DNA of 64,000 nucleotides from CAYMTR01 sp964393405. GTDB taxonomy: Bacteria; Bacteroidota; Bacteroidia; Bacteroidales; Prolixibacteraceae. The notes under the pieces were generated by a model, which was given only the letters and a program-made list of their open reading frames with translations, did no database searches and had not been told where the DNA came from. The translations under genes were made by a program, and so were the position numbers. Below are positions 9,772 to 19,098 of the stretch, piece after piece. The stretch spans positions 1-64,000 of the forward strand of contig CAYMTR010000003.1 of assembly GCA_964393405.1 (NCBI GenBank). The letters are read 5' to 3'. Position 1 is the stretch's first letter, and every line of letters begins with the position of its first letter.

Positions 9772-11046
9772 TCAATTATTCCCATTAATTTGATCGACAA
9801 CATAGTCTGCAAATTCTGAAGTTGAAAGAAGAGTAGCTCCTTCCATTAATTCGTAAAGGTCGTATGTAACTTTCTTATTAGAGAAAGCCTTTTCCAGAGC
9901 AGAATAAATAAGCTGTGCTGCTTCATTCCATCCAAGGTATTCAAGCATCATAACGGCTGATAGTATTAGTGAACAAGGGTTTGCCTTGCCTGAGCCAGCT
10001 ATGTTCGGAGCTGTACCATGGGTTGCCTCAAAAATTGCATATCCGTTAAGAAAATTGATGTTAGCACCTGGTGCTATTCCAATTCCTCCAACCATTGCTG
10101 CAAGTTGGTCTGAAATATAATCACCGTTGAGGTTCATAGTTGCAATTACAGAATGATCCTTTGGGTGAAGAAGAGTTTCCTGCAAAAATGCGTCAGTAAT
10201 TACATCTTTGATAATAAGTTTATTTTCCAGTTGAGCTTTTATTAATTCATCCTGAGCAGCAGCTTTACCCTTTTCCTTTGAAATTAAATCAAACTGTCTC
10301 CAGGTAAAGACTTTACTTCCAAACTCCTTTTCCGCCAGGTCGTATCCCCAGTTCTTAAAAGCTCCTTCAGTGAATTTCATGATGTTTCCCTTGTGAACTA
10401 TTGTAAGTGATGGCAGATTGCGTTCGAGGGCATATTCAATTGCTGATCTGATAAGTCTTTCCGAACCATCTTTAGATATTGGTTTAACTCCAAAGGATGA
10501 ACTTTCAGGAAATCTGATTTTTGAGATATCAAAGTTTTCCTTAAAAAGCTTTAAAAACTTTTCAGCTTCGGGAGTACCTGCCATAAATTCTATCCCGGCA
10601 TAAATATCTTCAGTGTTTTCCCTGAAAATGTGCATGTTGACATATTCAGGATGTTTAACAGGAGAGGGGACTCCCTTGAACCATCTTATAGGCCTGAGGC
10701 AGACAAATAAATCAAGATTCTGGCGCAGGGCAACGTTAAGAGATCGAATGCCTCCACCGATTGGGGTAGTCAACGGACCTTTAATGCCAACAATAAATTC
10801 TTTAAATGCATCAAGTGTTGCCTGAGGGAGCCATTCGCCTGTTTTTTTAAAAGCCTTTTCGCCGGCAAGTACTTCCATCCATTCAATAGATCTTTTGCCT
10901 TTATAGGCCTTTATAATGGCAGTATTAATGATATTTTGGGTTGGCTGTGTTATGTCATGGCCAATTCCGTCTCCTTCGATGAAAGGTATTACAACATTTT
11001 CAGGAGTTATGACTTTCCCGTTTATTACTTCAATTTTGCTGCTCAT
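9772..11046 (-). CDS. icd: Isocitrate dehydrogenase (NADP-type)
   Basis: Oxidatively decarboxylates isocitrate to 2-oxoglutarate. The 424-residue protein matches the bacterial homodimeric isocitrate dehydrogenase. It has IPFIEGDGIGHDIT near residue 22, the substrate loop RQNLDLFVCLRPIRWF near 108-123, FRENTEDIYAGIEF near 140, and NLNGDYISDQLAAMVGG near 305-321. Cofactor preference (NADP) is inferred from family resemblance only. It sits 11 bp after acnA and 26 bp before gltA, so it is the central gene of the three-gene unit. Confidence 0.96.
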   Translation of the reverse strand: MSSKIEVINGKVITPENVVIPFIEGDGIGHDITQPTQNIINTAIIKAYKGKRSIEWMEVLAGEKAFKKTGEWLPQATLDAFKEFIVGIKGPLTTPIGGGIRSLNVALRQNLDLFVCLRPIRWFKGVPSPVKHPEYVNMHIFRENTEDIYAGIEFMAGTPEAEKFLKLFKENFDISKIRFPESSSFGVKPISKDGSERLIRSAIEYALERNLPSLTIVHKGNIMKFTEGAFKNWGYDLAEKEFGSKVFTWRQFDLISKEKGKAAAQDELIKAQLENKLIIKDVITDAFLQETLLHPKDHSVIATMNLNGDYISDQLAAMVGGIGIAPGANINFLNGYAIFEATHGTAPNIAGSGKANPCSLILSAVMMLEYLGWNEAAQLIYSALEKAFSNKKVTYDLYELMEGATLLSTSEFADYVVDQINGNN

Positions 11047-11057
11047 CAGTAAATGTA

Positions 11058-13319
11058 TTAATCATTTTGGAGTTTAATCAAATTTAAAGCAGAACCAGCT
11101 TTAAACCATTCAATCTGCTGATTATTGTATGTGTGTTTAGCAATAATAAATTCTTTACTGCCATCCCTATGTTCGAGTTCGATCTTTAAATTTCTACCTG
11201 GGGTGAAATTTTCCAGGTCGACAAAATTGAATGAATCCTCCTCAAGTATTTTGTCGTAGTCGGTTTCGTTTGCAAATGTTAATGCAAGCATGCCTTGTTT
11301 TTTCAGATTTGTTTCATGAATTCGGGCAAAAGATTTAACAAGGACAGCCTTTATCCCTAGGTGTCGGGGTTCCATTGCAGCATGTTCACGTGAAGAGCCT
11401 TCGCCATAATTATGGTCTCCAACAACTATTGAAGGTATTCCGGCAGCTTTGTAAGCTCTTTGTACTTTGGGAACTTCATCATAAACACCGGATATTTGGT
11501 TTTTAACCTTATTAGTCTGATCATTAAAATTATTAACAGCTCCAATCAGGCAGTTGTCAGAAATATTATCAAGATGACCTCTGAACCTCAACCAAGGGCC
11601 AGCCATAGATATATGGTCAGTTGTACATTTCCCTTTTGCTTTTATCAGAAGCTTAGCTCCAGTGATATTTTTTTTGTTCCATTCAGGAAAAGGTTCAAGG
11701 AGCTGTAATCGTTTTGAATCAGGTTTAACAACAACATCAATATTTGATCCATCTTCAGCAGGGGCAATAAAACCGTTGTTACCTACTTCAAATCCATTTA
11801 CTGGTAATTCCCATCCGGAAGGTGGGTCTAACTTAACTTTTTCCCCTTCTTCATTGATGAGATAATCAGTTAGCGGGTTGAAAGTCAGGTTGCCAGCAAT
11901 AGCAAGGGCGGTAACAATTTCAGGAGAAGCGACAAAAGCGTGAGTATTAGGATTGCCATCAGCCCTTTTTGAAAAATTTCTATTGAAAGAGTGGACAATA
12001 GTATTCGTTTCACCTTTTTCAGCGCCCTCTCTTTGCCATTGGCCTATACATGGACCGCAGGCATTAGCAAAGACGTTTCCTCCAATCTTGTTGAAAGTAT
12101 TGATAAAGCCATCACGTTCAATAGTATACCTTACTTGTTCGGAGCCAGGAGTTACTGTGAACATTGATTTGGTTTTTAATTTTTTATTTACCGCCTGCTC
12201 TGCAATCGAAGCTGCTCTTGAAATATCTTCATACGAAGAGTTTGTGCATGAGCCAATAAGTCCGACATCTATTTTTAGAGGCCAATTGTTTTTGACAGCC
12301 TCCTCTTTAAGTTTGCTTATTGGAGTTGCACGGTCGGGGGTAAAAGGACCATTGATGTGAGGTTCAAGCTCTGAAAGGTTAATTTCAATAACCTTATCGA
12401 AATAAAGTTCAGGGTCAGAGTGTACTTTATCGTCACCGGTAAGATAATCTTTGATAGAATCAGCAAGTTTTACAACTTCACTTCTTCCGGTTGCATTAAG
12501 GTATCTTCTCATCGAGTCATCATAACCGAATATTGAAGTTGTAGCACCAATTTCTGCGCCCATATTACAAATTGTGGCTTTCCCTGTACATGAAAGAGAC
12601 TGGGCTCCTTCTCCGAAATATTCCAGGATACAACCTGTTCCACCTTTAACGGTAAGTATTCCGGCAATTTTTAGGATTATATCTTTAGGGGCAACCCAAT
12701 TATTTAATTTTCCGATTAATTTGACACCAATTAACTCTGGCATTTTCAGTTCCCACGACATACCTGCCATTACATCAACAGCATCAGCTCCTCCAACACC
12801 AATGGCAATCATTCCAAGGCCACCTGCGTTAACAGTATGAGAGTCAGTACCAATCATCATACCTCCCGGGAAAGCATAATTTTCAAGTACAACCTGATGA
12901 ATAATGCCTGCTCCCGGTTTCCAGAAGCCAATGCCATATTTGTTTGAAACAGATTCAAGAAAATTATAAACCTCATCGTTTTTATTCAAAGCTTCCTGCA
13001 AATCAATATCAGCACCTATTCTAGCTTGAATAAGGTGATCGGCATGAACAGTAGAAGGTACCGCTACTTTCTTTTTTCCGGCCTGCATGAATTGCAAAAG
13101 AGCCATTTGTGCTGTAGCATCTTGCATTGCAACTCGGTCAGGAGCGAAATCTACGTAATCGATGCCTTTTTTATGTTCTTTCAGATTATCTGAGTCAAAG
13201 ATATGTGCATAAAGTATTTTTTCAGTAAGGGTTAAAGGTCTGTTCAAAAGCTTTTTAGTATTATCGACTTTTTCTTTGAAACCCTTGTAAAGGTTGGTGA
13301 TTAATTCTAAATCAAACAT
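11058..13319 (-). CDS. acnA: Aconitate hydratase (mitochondrial-like type)
   Basis: Interconverts citrate and isocitrate with a [4Fe-4S] cluster. The 753-residue protein follows the mitochondrial-type aconitase layout: TVHADHLIQA near residue 108, GTDSHTVNAGGLGM near 157-170, VGLIGSCTNSSYEDI with the first cluster cysteine near 350, and ANACGPCIGQW with the other two near 417-420. The C-terminal swivel domain carries GDHNYGEGSSREHAAMEPR near 630-650. The open frame extends 36 codons upstream, but that stretch is very AT-rich and hydrophobic, so the ATG at 13319 (MFDLELI) is chosen. First gene of acnA-icd-gltA. Confidence 0.95.
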   Translation of the reverse strand: MFDLELITNLYKGFKEKVDNTKKLLNRPLTLTEKILYAHIFDSDNLKEHKKGIDYVDFAPDRVAMQDATAQMALLQFMQAGKKKVAVPSTVHADHLIQARIGADIDLQEALNKNDEVYNFLESVSNKYGIGFWKPGAGIIHQVVLENYAFPGGMMIGTDSHTVNAGGLGMIAIGVGGADAVDVMAGMSWELKMPELIGVKLIGKLNNWVAPKDIILKIAGILTVKGGTGCILEYFGEGAQSLSCTGKATICNMGAEIGATTSIFGYDDSMRRYLNATGRSEVVKLADSIKDYLTGDDKVHSDPELYFDKVIEINLSELEPHINGPFTPDRATPISKLKEEAVKNNWPLKIDVGLIGSCTNSSYEDISRAASIAEQAVNKKLKTKSMFTVTPGSEQVRYTIERDGFINTFNKIGGNVFANACGPCIGQWQREGAEKGETNTIVHSFNRNFSKRADGNPNTHAFVASPEIVTALAIAGNLTFNPLTDYLINEEGEKVKLDPPSGWELPVNGFEVGNNGFIAPAEDGSNIDVVVKPDSKRLQLLEPFPEWNKKNITGAKLLIKAKGKCTTDHISMAGPWLRFRGHLDNISDNCLIGAVNNFNDQTNKVKNQISGVYDEVPKVQRAYKAAGIPSIVVGDHNYGEGSSREHAAMEPRHLGIKAVLVKSFARIHETNLKKQGMLALTFANETDYDKILEEDSFNFVDLENFTPGRNLKIELEHRDGSKEFIIAKHTYNNQQIEWFKAGSALNLIKLQND

Positions 13320-13571
13320 AATTAGAAGTATCTTTTTTTTAATAATTAAGGATATCAACAATTGCTTTGTTTTGATAAACAAAAAGTAAATATAAAAGTT
13401 TACTGTTTTCGTAAGAAAGAAGAGCAAAGTGTCATAAGAATTGTTGAAGATTTGATAATACAGTCAATGCCTAAGTTGGAAGGGAAAATGGAAAGATTCT
13501 TTTGAACTGTTTATAAATCTTTATAAATTGTAAAAATAATTATTCATAAAATTTTGTTCAAACATAAAAGT

Positions 13572-15053
13572 ATGATAAACAAGAATATCCTTCAAAATGA
13601 TTTTATCTCTAAGCTAACGATACAATCGGATGAAATTTTCATTCCTCAGGCACAAAATTTCGTTCTTTTCAACGCTAAACTTTTTGGATTCAATGACAGC
13701 GAACTTCAAAAGATAGAGCTTATAACCGAGGAGGCTGTGTTGAGCACAATAAGTAATTCTTTTGATATTGATGATCCGGGTTTAATTGATATCAAGGTCA
13801 TTTATCGGCCAGGAGAATTTGTTATATCCATTGAAGACAAGGGAATACCTGTTGATTTAAAGAGAATGGAAACTCACGAAAAGAGTTCTTTGGGGGTTCT
13901 GTTAATTAAAAATCTTGCTGATGAATTTCATTTCTTAAATCTGGGAAACGAAGGCAAGAAACTAGAGATGGTTAAATACCTTCCTGAGGAGAATATTTCA
14001 AATATTTTGAGTCCCGAAGAAAAGCTAAAGATAGAAGGGGAGAATAGTGATGTTGCATCGGATAAACCAGAGATAAGACTAATTACACCTGATGATGCAG
14101 AGATGTTGTCTCGCCTTGCATACAGAGTTTATGGATACACATATGTTTCGATCTTTTATTATCCGGAGAAAATAAGGGAATTGATTGAAAACAAATTAAT
14201 GGTGTCGGCAGTTGCAGTCAACAATGAAGGTGATATTGTTGGCAGTTTGACTTTATTTTTTGAAATAGCTGATGATTTTGTTGCAGACTCAGGTGCAGCA
14301 ATGGTAGATCCGCGTTACAGAGGGCATAAGCTTTTCAAAGAAATGAAGTATTATCTCCGTGATTACGCAATTGCTAATGGCATGTATGGAATTTATAGCG
14401 AGGCAGTTACGATTCATCCATTTACTCAACAAGGTAATATTTCAATTGGCGCTACTGAAACCGGCATAATGCTTGCATATGCTAGTGAGAAACTAACATT
14501 TAAAAAGATTGGCAACGAGGTGACAGAACAAAAGCAGTCAGTTGTTATGTATTATTTGAAAACAAATACTGAACCTAAGCGAACAGTTTATCTGGATAAA
14601 AAGTTTTATCATTTATTGAAGAAAGTTTACAATAAGGCGAAATTAGACAGGGAAATCGTCATGGTTGATTCAAAATATGAATTACCTCAATACAAAGATA
14701 AAACAGTAATGAGTACGAAGGTAAAAACTGATTTTAATGTTGCATTGATATCGCTTAAATCAATAGGTGATGATGCTTTGGGATTAGTGACTCATCAATT
14801 AAGGGAATTCTGTCTTAAAAAGATAGATACAATTTATGTAGAGATGCCTATTTCAACACCTTTGTCAGCAGTGCTGTCCAGGAAATTGAATGACGCTGGA
14901 TTTATTTTATGCGGAATAGTCCCGGAATTTAGTGAAGGGGACTATATAAAAATGCAGTTTTTGAATAATGTTTTTATTGATCCTGCCAAGATTGTAATCG
15001 CATCAGAAATGGCCGGAGAAATTTTAAATGAAATAATGAAGGATTATAATTAA
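13572..15053 (+). CDS. RsbW-like HATPase fused to a GNAT acyltransferase
   Basis: A 493-residue soluble protein. Residues about 10-140 look like an RsbW-type GHKL ATPase (anti-sigma/serine kinase fold), with an N-box-like helix IELITEEAVLST, a G1-like IEDKGIPVD and a G2-like SLGVLLIKNLADE. The usual N-box asparagine position reads serine. Residues about 165-335 form a GNAT acetyltransferase, with the acyl-CoA loop in VDPRYRGHKLFKEM. The last 160 residues are a further alpha/beta domain, possibly a degenerate second GNAT unit. The frame opens at a TTG (13554), but the ATG at 13572 is preferred. Its partners are not encoded nearby. A signalling role coupling a partner switch to protein acylation is only an inference. 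Confidence 0.75.
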   Translation: MINKNILQNDFISKLTIQSDEIFIPQAQNFVLFNAKLFGFNDSELQKIELITEEAVLSTISNSFDIDDPGLIDIKVIYRPGEFVISIEDKGIPVDLKRMETHEKSSLGVLLIKNLADEFHFLNLGNEGKKLEMVKYLPEENISNILSPEEKLKIEGENSDVASDKPEIRLITPDDAEMLSRLAYRVYGYTYVSIFYYPEKIRELIENKLMVSAVAVNNEGDIVGSLTLFFEIADDFVADSGAAMVDPRYRGHKLFKEMKYYLRDYAIANGMYGIYSEAVTIHPFTQQGNISIGATETGIMLAYASEKLTFKKIGNEVTEQKQSVVMYYLKTNTEPKRTVYLDKKFYHLLKKVYNKAKLDREIVMVDSKYELPQYKDKTVMSTKVKTDFNVALISLKSIGDDALGLVTHQLREFCLKKIDTIYVEMPISTPLSAVLSRKLNDAGFILCGIVPEFSEGDYIKMQFLNNVFIDPAKIVIASEMAGEILNEIMKDYN

Positions 15054-15131
15054 ATTTCAAAAAAGTAAATTTTTAAATAGCTGATTGAAAAAATCTTATT
15101 AAATTTAATAAAAATAGATAACCAAAAAGTC

Positions 15132-16742
15132 ATGCGAAGATTAATGTTGATTATAATGTTGCTGTTTGCGTTTCTGTCATTGAGTTCGCAAGTACGGAAT
15201 GGTTGGAGGTCAATTTATGATACTTCAGGCAGACTGGCACGCATGAATTTCTATGAGGATGGTGTACAAGTAGCAGATTCTAATTATTTCTTTCAATATT
15301 TTGTTGACAACGTACTTAAAGGGATTGTAAGGGGAGAGATTACTCAAGGTGAAGGTTGCTATAATGGATCTGTTTATCTTCTCAATGAAGCAGGAAATTT
15401 AAGTTCATACAGTATTAAAAAAACGGGACAACTTGTTTTCAGTACAACTTGTGATCCTAACGGTGAATGTTTGAATACCTGGGTAGACCAATTTGATGCC
15501 GACTCAAAATGTTGGATATATGATAGTGCGACTTTTGAAAATGGAGATTTAATAATAAACAATATTAAAGACATTTCTACGGCAATTTACAATCCCCCGG
15601 TAGAGATTGATATTAATAATCCTTTTGTTTTTATTGTTCATATTCCGAGAAAGAAGAATTCTGCGAAACAAGGTGTGGTTGTTGGATGGAAGGATCCTGA
15701 CAATTATTATCTCATTGAAACATCATTTGGCGAATATTTTTCAATTCTATACTATAAAGACGGTCAATACTATCCAATAACAGACGGAAGAAAGCCTTTT
15801 CAAAAGCTAAATGAAGAATCGAATGAAATTAAGATATTAAGCAACGGGAAGAGTTTGATATTTGAAATAAACCAGAAAATGGAAGCAGTTATTCCCTTGC
15901 CGGAGTTTCAAGGTAATCAGATAGGTTTGGTCGCACGAAGCAGGGGTAATGCTAAATTTTCAGATATACTTTTTAAATATCCAATGGCTCCTGACTCGAA
16001 GTTCTATACTGATAAGTGGATAGGGAAGTGCACAGGTTTTTTTATTTCTTCAACAGGAAAAATTTTAACTACTTACGATGCAATTTCTGATGCTAAGAGC
16101 ATAAGAGTAAAGGGTGAGATAAACGGGAAGAAGTTTGTATTGCCGGCGAGAGTAATTAGAAATGAGGAAGATCTAAACCTTGCTATTCTTCAGGTTGAAG
16201 ATTCTGCTTTTCAGGCGTTCAATGAGTTGCCTTTTGGGTTTAAAGATAAAAAACCAGCCAGTGAATCAAATGCTTTTTCAATTGGGTTTCCTAATGCAAC
16301 TGGTGGTCTACTCTTAAAACCTGAGGTTTTTTACGGTAAGGTCTTGCCAAATACCTCTTCATCAAGTTCTAACGACAGAATTCTTGAAATGTCTTTCAGA
16401 TATGGAATGATAGGTGCCCCGGTTTTTGATATGGATGCCAACCTTATTGGACTGGTAGCAGATAAGGGTATTGACCTGAAATATTCTGAAATAATTGAAA
16501 TTTCAGAACACATAAGATTGTTGGCAGGTCATATGGGTAAATTCACCAGAAGTTATGACTCGCCCTTAAAGGAGTTGAATAAAAAAGACAAAGCGATAAA
16601 ACTTTCTGACTTGACGGTAATAATTGAATCAAGTATTTTCGATTTAAATCCTGTTGTTCAGACAGAAGACATCAAGGAATTTATTCCTGAAGAAGATGAA
16701 ATACCTTTGGATGAAGAAAATGAAGATGACGTTTCTGAGTAA
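15132..16742 (+). CDS. Secreted protein with a degenerate trypsin-like domain
   Basis: A 536-residue exported protein with signal peptide (about 1-20, ending near LSLSSQ). The middle (about 115-285) is a beta-rich, lectin/LamG-like domain, with VGWKDPDNYYLIE and IGLVARSRGNAKFSDILF typical of the 3-keto-disaccharide hydrolase/DUF1080-like fold. Residues about 295-470 align by eye to an HtrA/trypsin-2 fold: TGFFISSTGKILTTYDAIS, NLAILQV and GMIGAPVFDMDANLIGL. All three catalytic positions appear lost: His reads Asp316, Asp reads Asn349 and Ser reads Ile427. The C-terminus is very acidic. It is most likely a non-enzymatic binding protein. Tail-to-tail with prfA and no intervening base. Confidence 0.72.
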   Translation: MRRLMLIIMLLFAFLSLSSQVRNGWRSIYDTSGRLARMNFYEDGVQVADSNYFFQYFVDNVLKGIVRGEITQGEGCYNGSVYLLNEAGNLSSYSIKKTGQLVFSTTCDPNGECLNTWVDQFDADSKCWIYDSATFENGDLIINNIKDISTAIYNPPVEIDINNPFVFIVHIPRKKNSAKQGVVVGWKDPDNYYLIETSFGEYFSILYYKDGQYYPITDGRKPFQKLNEESNEIKILSNGKSLIFEINQKMEAVIPLPEFQGNQIGLVARSRGNAKFSDILFKYPMAPDSKFYTDKWIGKCTGFFISSTGKILTTYDAISDAKSIRVKGEINGKKFVLPARVIRNEEDLNLAILQVEDSAFQAFNELPFGFKDKKPASESNAFSIGFPNATGGLLLKPEVFYGKVLPNTSSSSSNDRILEMSFRYGMIGAPVFDMDANLIGLVADKGIDLKYSEIIEISEHIRLLAGHMGKFTRSYDSPLKELNKKDKAIKLSDLTVIIESSIFDLNPVVQTEDIKEFIPEEDEIPLDEENEDDVSE

Positions 16743-17828
16743 TTAAATAGCGCTTTCTTTTAATTTTTCTGAATTTTCCTCAATCTGTAATTTTTCAATT
16801 ATTTCTTCAATATCACCATCAATTATAGCAGGTAGGTTATAAAGCGTTAGGCCAATTCGATGATCTGTAACTCTGCCTTGCGGCCAGTTATATGTTCTGA
16901 TTTTAGCAGACCTGTCGCCTGTTGACACCATTGTTTTTCGTTTAGAAGCTATTTCATCAATATATTTTTGGTACTCCATATTATAAATACGGGTACGTAG
17001 TTCAGTCATAGCTTTTGCTAAATTTTTCAATTGAGATTTTTCGTCTTGGCAAGTGACAACAATACCTGTAGGGATGTGAGTTAAACGGATAGCAGAGTAT
17101 GTTGTATTTACACTCTGACCACCGGGTCCTGAAGAGCAATAAGTATCCTTTCTTATATCACTTTCTTTTAATTCAACATCGAATTCTTCAGCTTCCGGTA
17201 ATACTGCGACAGAAGCGGCAGAAGTGTGAACACGGCCTTGAGTTTCAGTCTGCGGTACCCGTTGAACTCTATGAACACCTGATTCGTATTTAAGTATTCC
17301 ATAGACACCATCACCGCTTACCTTTGCAACTATTTCTTTATAGCCACCGGCAGTACCTTCGTTTGAATTAGTAACCTCAAGTCTCCAGCCTTTACGTTCA
17401 CAGAATTTTGAGTACATTCTGAAAAGGTCTCCCGCAAAAATGCTTGCCTCATCACCACCTGTTCCGGCTCTTACTTCAAGGATGGCATTCTTGTTGTCTT
17501 CCGGGTCTGCAGGGACAAGCAATATTTTTATTTCTTGCTCTTTAGGTTCAACCTGACTTTCAAGCGAAAAAAGCTCCTCTTTAGCAAGCTCCTTCATTTC
17601 TTCGTCAGTTTCGACTGCTAGTAATTCCTTTGTCGAATAAATATTATCAACGATGTTTTTATATTCAGTGAAGGTTTTTACAAGATCTTCCAGTCTCCTG
17701 TATTCCTGATTTAGTTTCACATAGCGTTTCATATCACTTGTTGCATCAGGATCAGTAATCTGATGAGAGACTTCGTCGAAACGGTATCTAATGTTTTCGA
17801 ATTTTTCGAGTAAATTATTGTCTGCCAT
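16743..17828 (-). CDS. prfA: Peptide chain release factor 1
   Basis: Recognises UAA and UAG in the ribosomal A site and triggers peptide release. The 361-residue protein has the GGQ tripeptide in SGPGGQSVNTTYSA (about residue 236) and the flanking HRVQRVPQTETQGRVHTSAA block. The preceding GTGGDEASIFAGDL motif marks class I factors. Length and the absence of any frameshift signal indicate RF1 rather than RF2. The frame can be extended four codons to a TTG at 17840, but the ATG at 17828 (MADNN) is the standard start. It lies 8 bp after purM and is likely cotranscribed with it. Confidence 0.95.
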   Translation of the reverse strand: MADNNLLEKFENIRYRFDEVSHQITDPDATSDMKRYVKLNQEYRRLEDLVKTFTEYKNIVDNIYSTKELLAVETDEEMKELAKEELFSLESQVEPKEQEIKILLVPADPEDNKNAILEVRAGTGGDEASIFAGDLFRMYSKFCERKGWRLEVTNSNEGTAGGYKEIVAKVSGDGVYGILKYESGVHRVQRVPQTETQGRVHTSAASVAVLPEAEEFDVELKESDIRKDTYCSSGPGGQSVNTTYSAIRLTHIPTGIVVTCQDEKSQLKNLAKAMTELRTRIYNMEYQKYIDEIASKRKTMVSTGDRSAKIRTYNWPQGRVTDHRIGLTLYNLPAIIDGDIEEIIEKLQIEENSEKLKESAI

Positions 17829-17836
17829 ATATAATA

Positions 17837-19006
17837 TCAATATTCAAAAATTTCATGCTCTGATTTAATCGTAACTTTTTTGCCATTCCAAGGTTCAACT
17901 CTTCCAATGATTTGAGCATCGACATTGAAAGATTTTGAGATGTTGATAATTTGGTCTGCAGATTCAGGATTAGTGTAAATTTCAAGTCGATGGCCCATGT
18001 TAAAAACCTTGTACATTTCTATCCAATCAGTACCTGATTCTTTTTGGATGATACTAAAAAGTGGAGGAGTAGGGAATAAGTTATCTTTAATTACATGAAC
18101 ATTTTCAACAAAGTTGAGGACTTTAGTTTGCGCACCCCCTGAGCAGTGTATTATTCCATCTATATCTTTTCTGAAAGAATCAAGCACTTTTTTAACTATT
18201 GGGGCGTAAGTACGGGTAGGCGATAAAACAAGTTTCCCAGCATCTATGCCAAGTTCTTCAATCAGCTGAGTAAGCTTGTAGGTGCCAGAGTATACCAGAT
18301 TTGATGGTACTTCAGGATCGAAGCTTTCAGGGTATTTTGAAGCCAGATATTTTGCAAAAACATCATGACGTGCTGAAGTAAGGCCATTGCTTCCCATACC
18401 ACCGTTGTAAGATTTTTCGTATGAGGCTTGTCCAAATGAAGAAAAACCAATAATTACATCTCCCGGTTTGATGTTTGATGCATCAATCACTTCGGAACGT
18501 TTCATTCGGCAAGTGACTGTTGAATCTACAATAATTGTACGTACAAGATCGCCCACATCTGCAGTTTCACCACCAGTAGGAATTATTGTTATGCCTAGGT
18601 CAGAAAGTTCGTTACATAGTTCGCTGGTTCCGTTAATAATCGCAGCAATAACTTCACCGGGAATTTTATTTTTGTTGCGTCCAATTGTAGAGGATAGAAG
18701 AATATTTTCACAAGCACCAACACAAATAAGATCATCAATATTCATGATTAGTGCATCCTGAGCAATGTTTTTCCACACAGATATATCCCCTGTTTCTTTC
18801 CAGTACATGTATGCAAGAGAAGATTTGGTTCCGGCACCATCTGCATGCATAATGTTGCAATAATCGTTATCCCCGCCAAGATAATCGGGCACAATCTTAC
18901 AAAAAGCCTTAGGAAAAAGCCCTTTATCAATATTTTTTATAGCATTGTGAACATCTTCTTTTGAAGCTGAAACTCCTCGCTGGTTATATCTACCTGAATC
19001 ATTCAT
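17837..19006 (-). CDS. purM: Phosphoribosylformylglycinamidine cyclo-ligase (AIR synthase)
   Basis: ATP-dependent ring closure forming aminoimidazole ribotide in purine synthesis. The 389-residue protein has the PurM features: GRYNQRGVSASKEDV at the N-terminus, HADGAGTKSSLAY near residue 55, MNIDDLICVGA near 87, PTGGETADVGD near 140 and YKVFNMGHRLEI near 340. It is longer than the E. coli enzyme but of the length seen in Bacteroidota. The open frame reaches 19063, but a -7 box at 19028-19035 would lie inside the longer version. The ATG at 19006 is therefore taken as the start, with a leader of about 20 bases. Confidence 0.94.
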   Translation of the reverse strand: MNDSGRYNQRGVSASKEDVHNAIKNIDKGLFPKAFCKIVPDYLGGDNDYCNIMHADGAGTKSSLAYMYWKETGDISVWKNIAQDALIMNIDDLICVGACENILLSSTIGRNKNKIPGEVIAAIINGTSELCNELSDLGITIIPTGGETADVGDLVRTIIVDSTVTCRMKRSEVIDASNIKPGDVIIGFSSFGQASYEKSYNGGMGSNGLTSARHDVFAKYLASKYPESFDPEVPSNLVYSGTYKLTQLIEELGIDAGKLVLSPTRTYAPIVKKVLDSFRKDIDGIIHCSGGAQTKVLNFVENVHVIKDNLFPTPPLFSIIQKESGTDWIEMYKVFNMGHRLEIYTNPESADQIINISKSFNVDAQIIGRVEPWNGKKVTIKSEHEIFEY

Positions 19007-19027
19007 CACTTGAAAATAATTTGACTG

Positions 19028-19035
19028 CAAAGGTA
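19028..19035 (-). promoter_or_regulatory. Bacteroidota -7 promoter box for purM
   Basis: Minus-strand TACCTTTG, an exact TAnnTTTG match followed by CA. It is 21 bases before the purM ATG at 19006 and decides that start over the longer open frame. The nearest upstream TTG is about 25 bp away, slightly beyond the usual spacing. Confidence 0.6.
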
Positions 19036-19098
19036 ATATTTTTTGCATATTTGAATCAGGCAATATTGAGCTGTTTAGATGTGATTTAAAGTAAATAT

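Noticed and set aside
11953..12360. 135-codon plus-strand frame
   Set aside because: Lies wholly antisense within the aconitase gene, whose conserved motifs cover the same bases; composition explains the open frame.
16743..17828. Release factor 2 with programmed frameshift
   Set aside because: The frame is continuous and the motifs and length match RF1.
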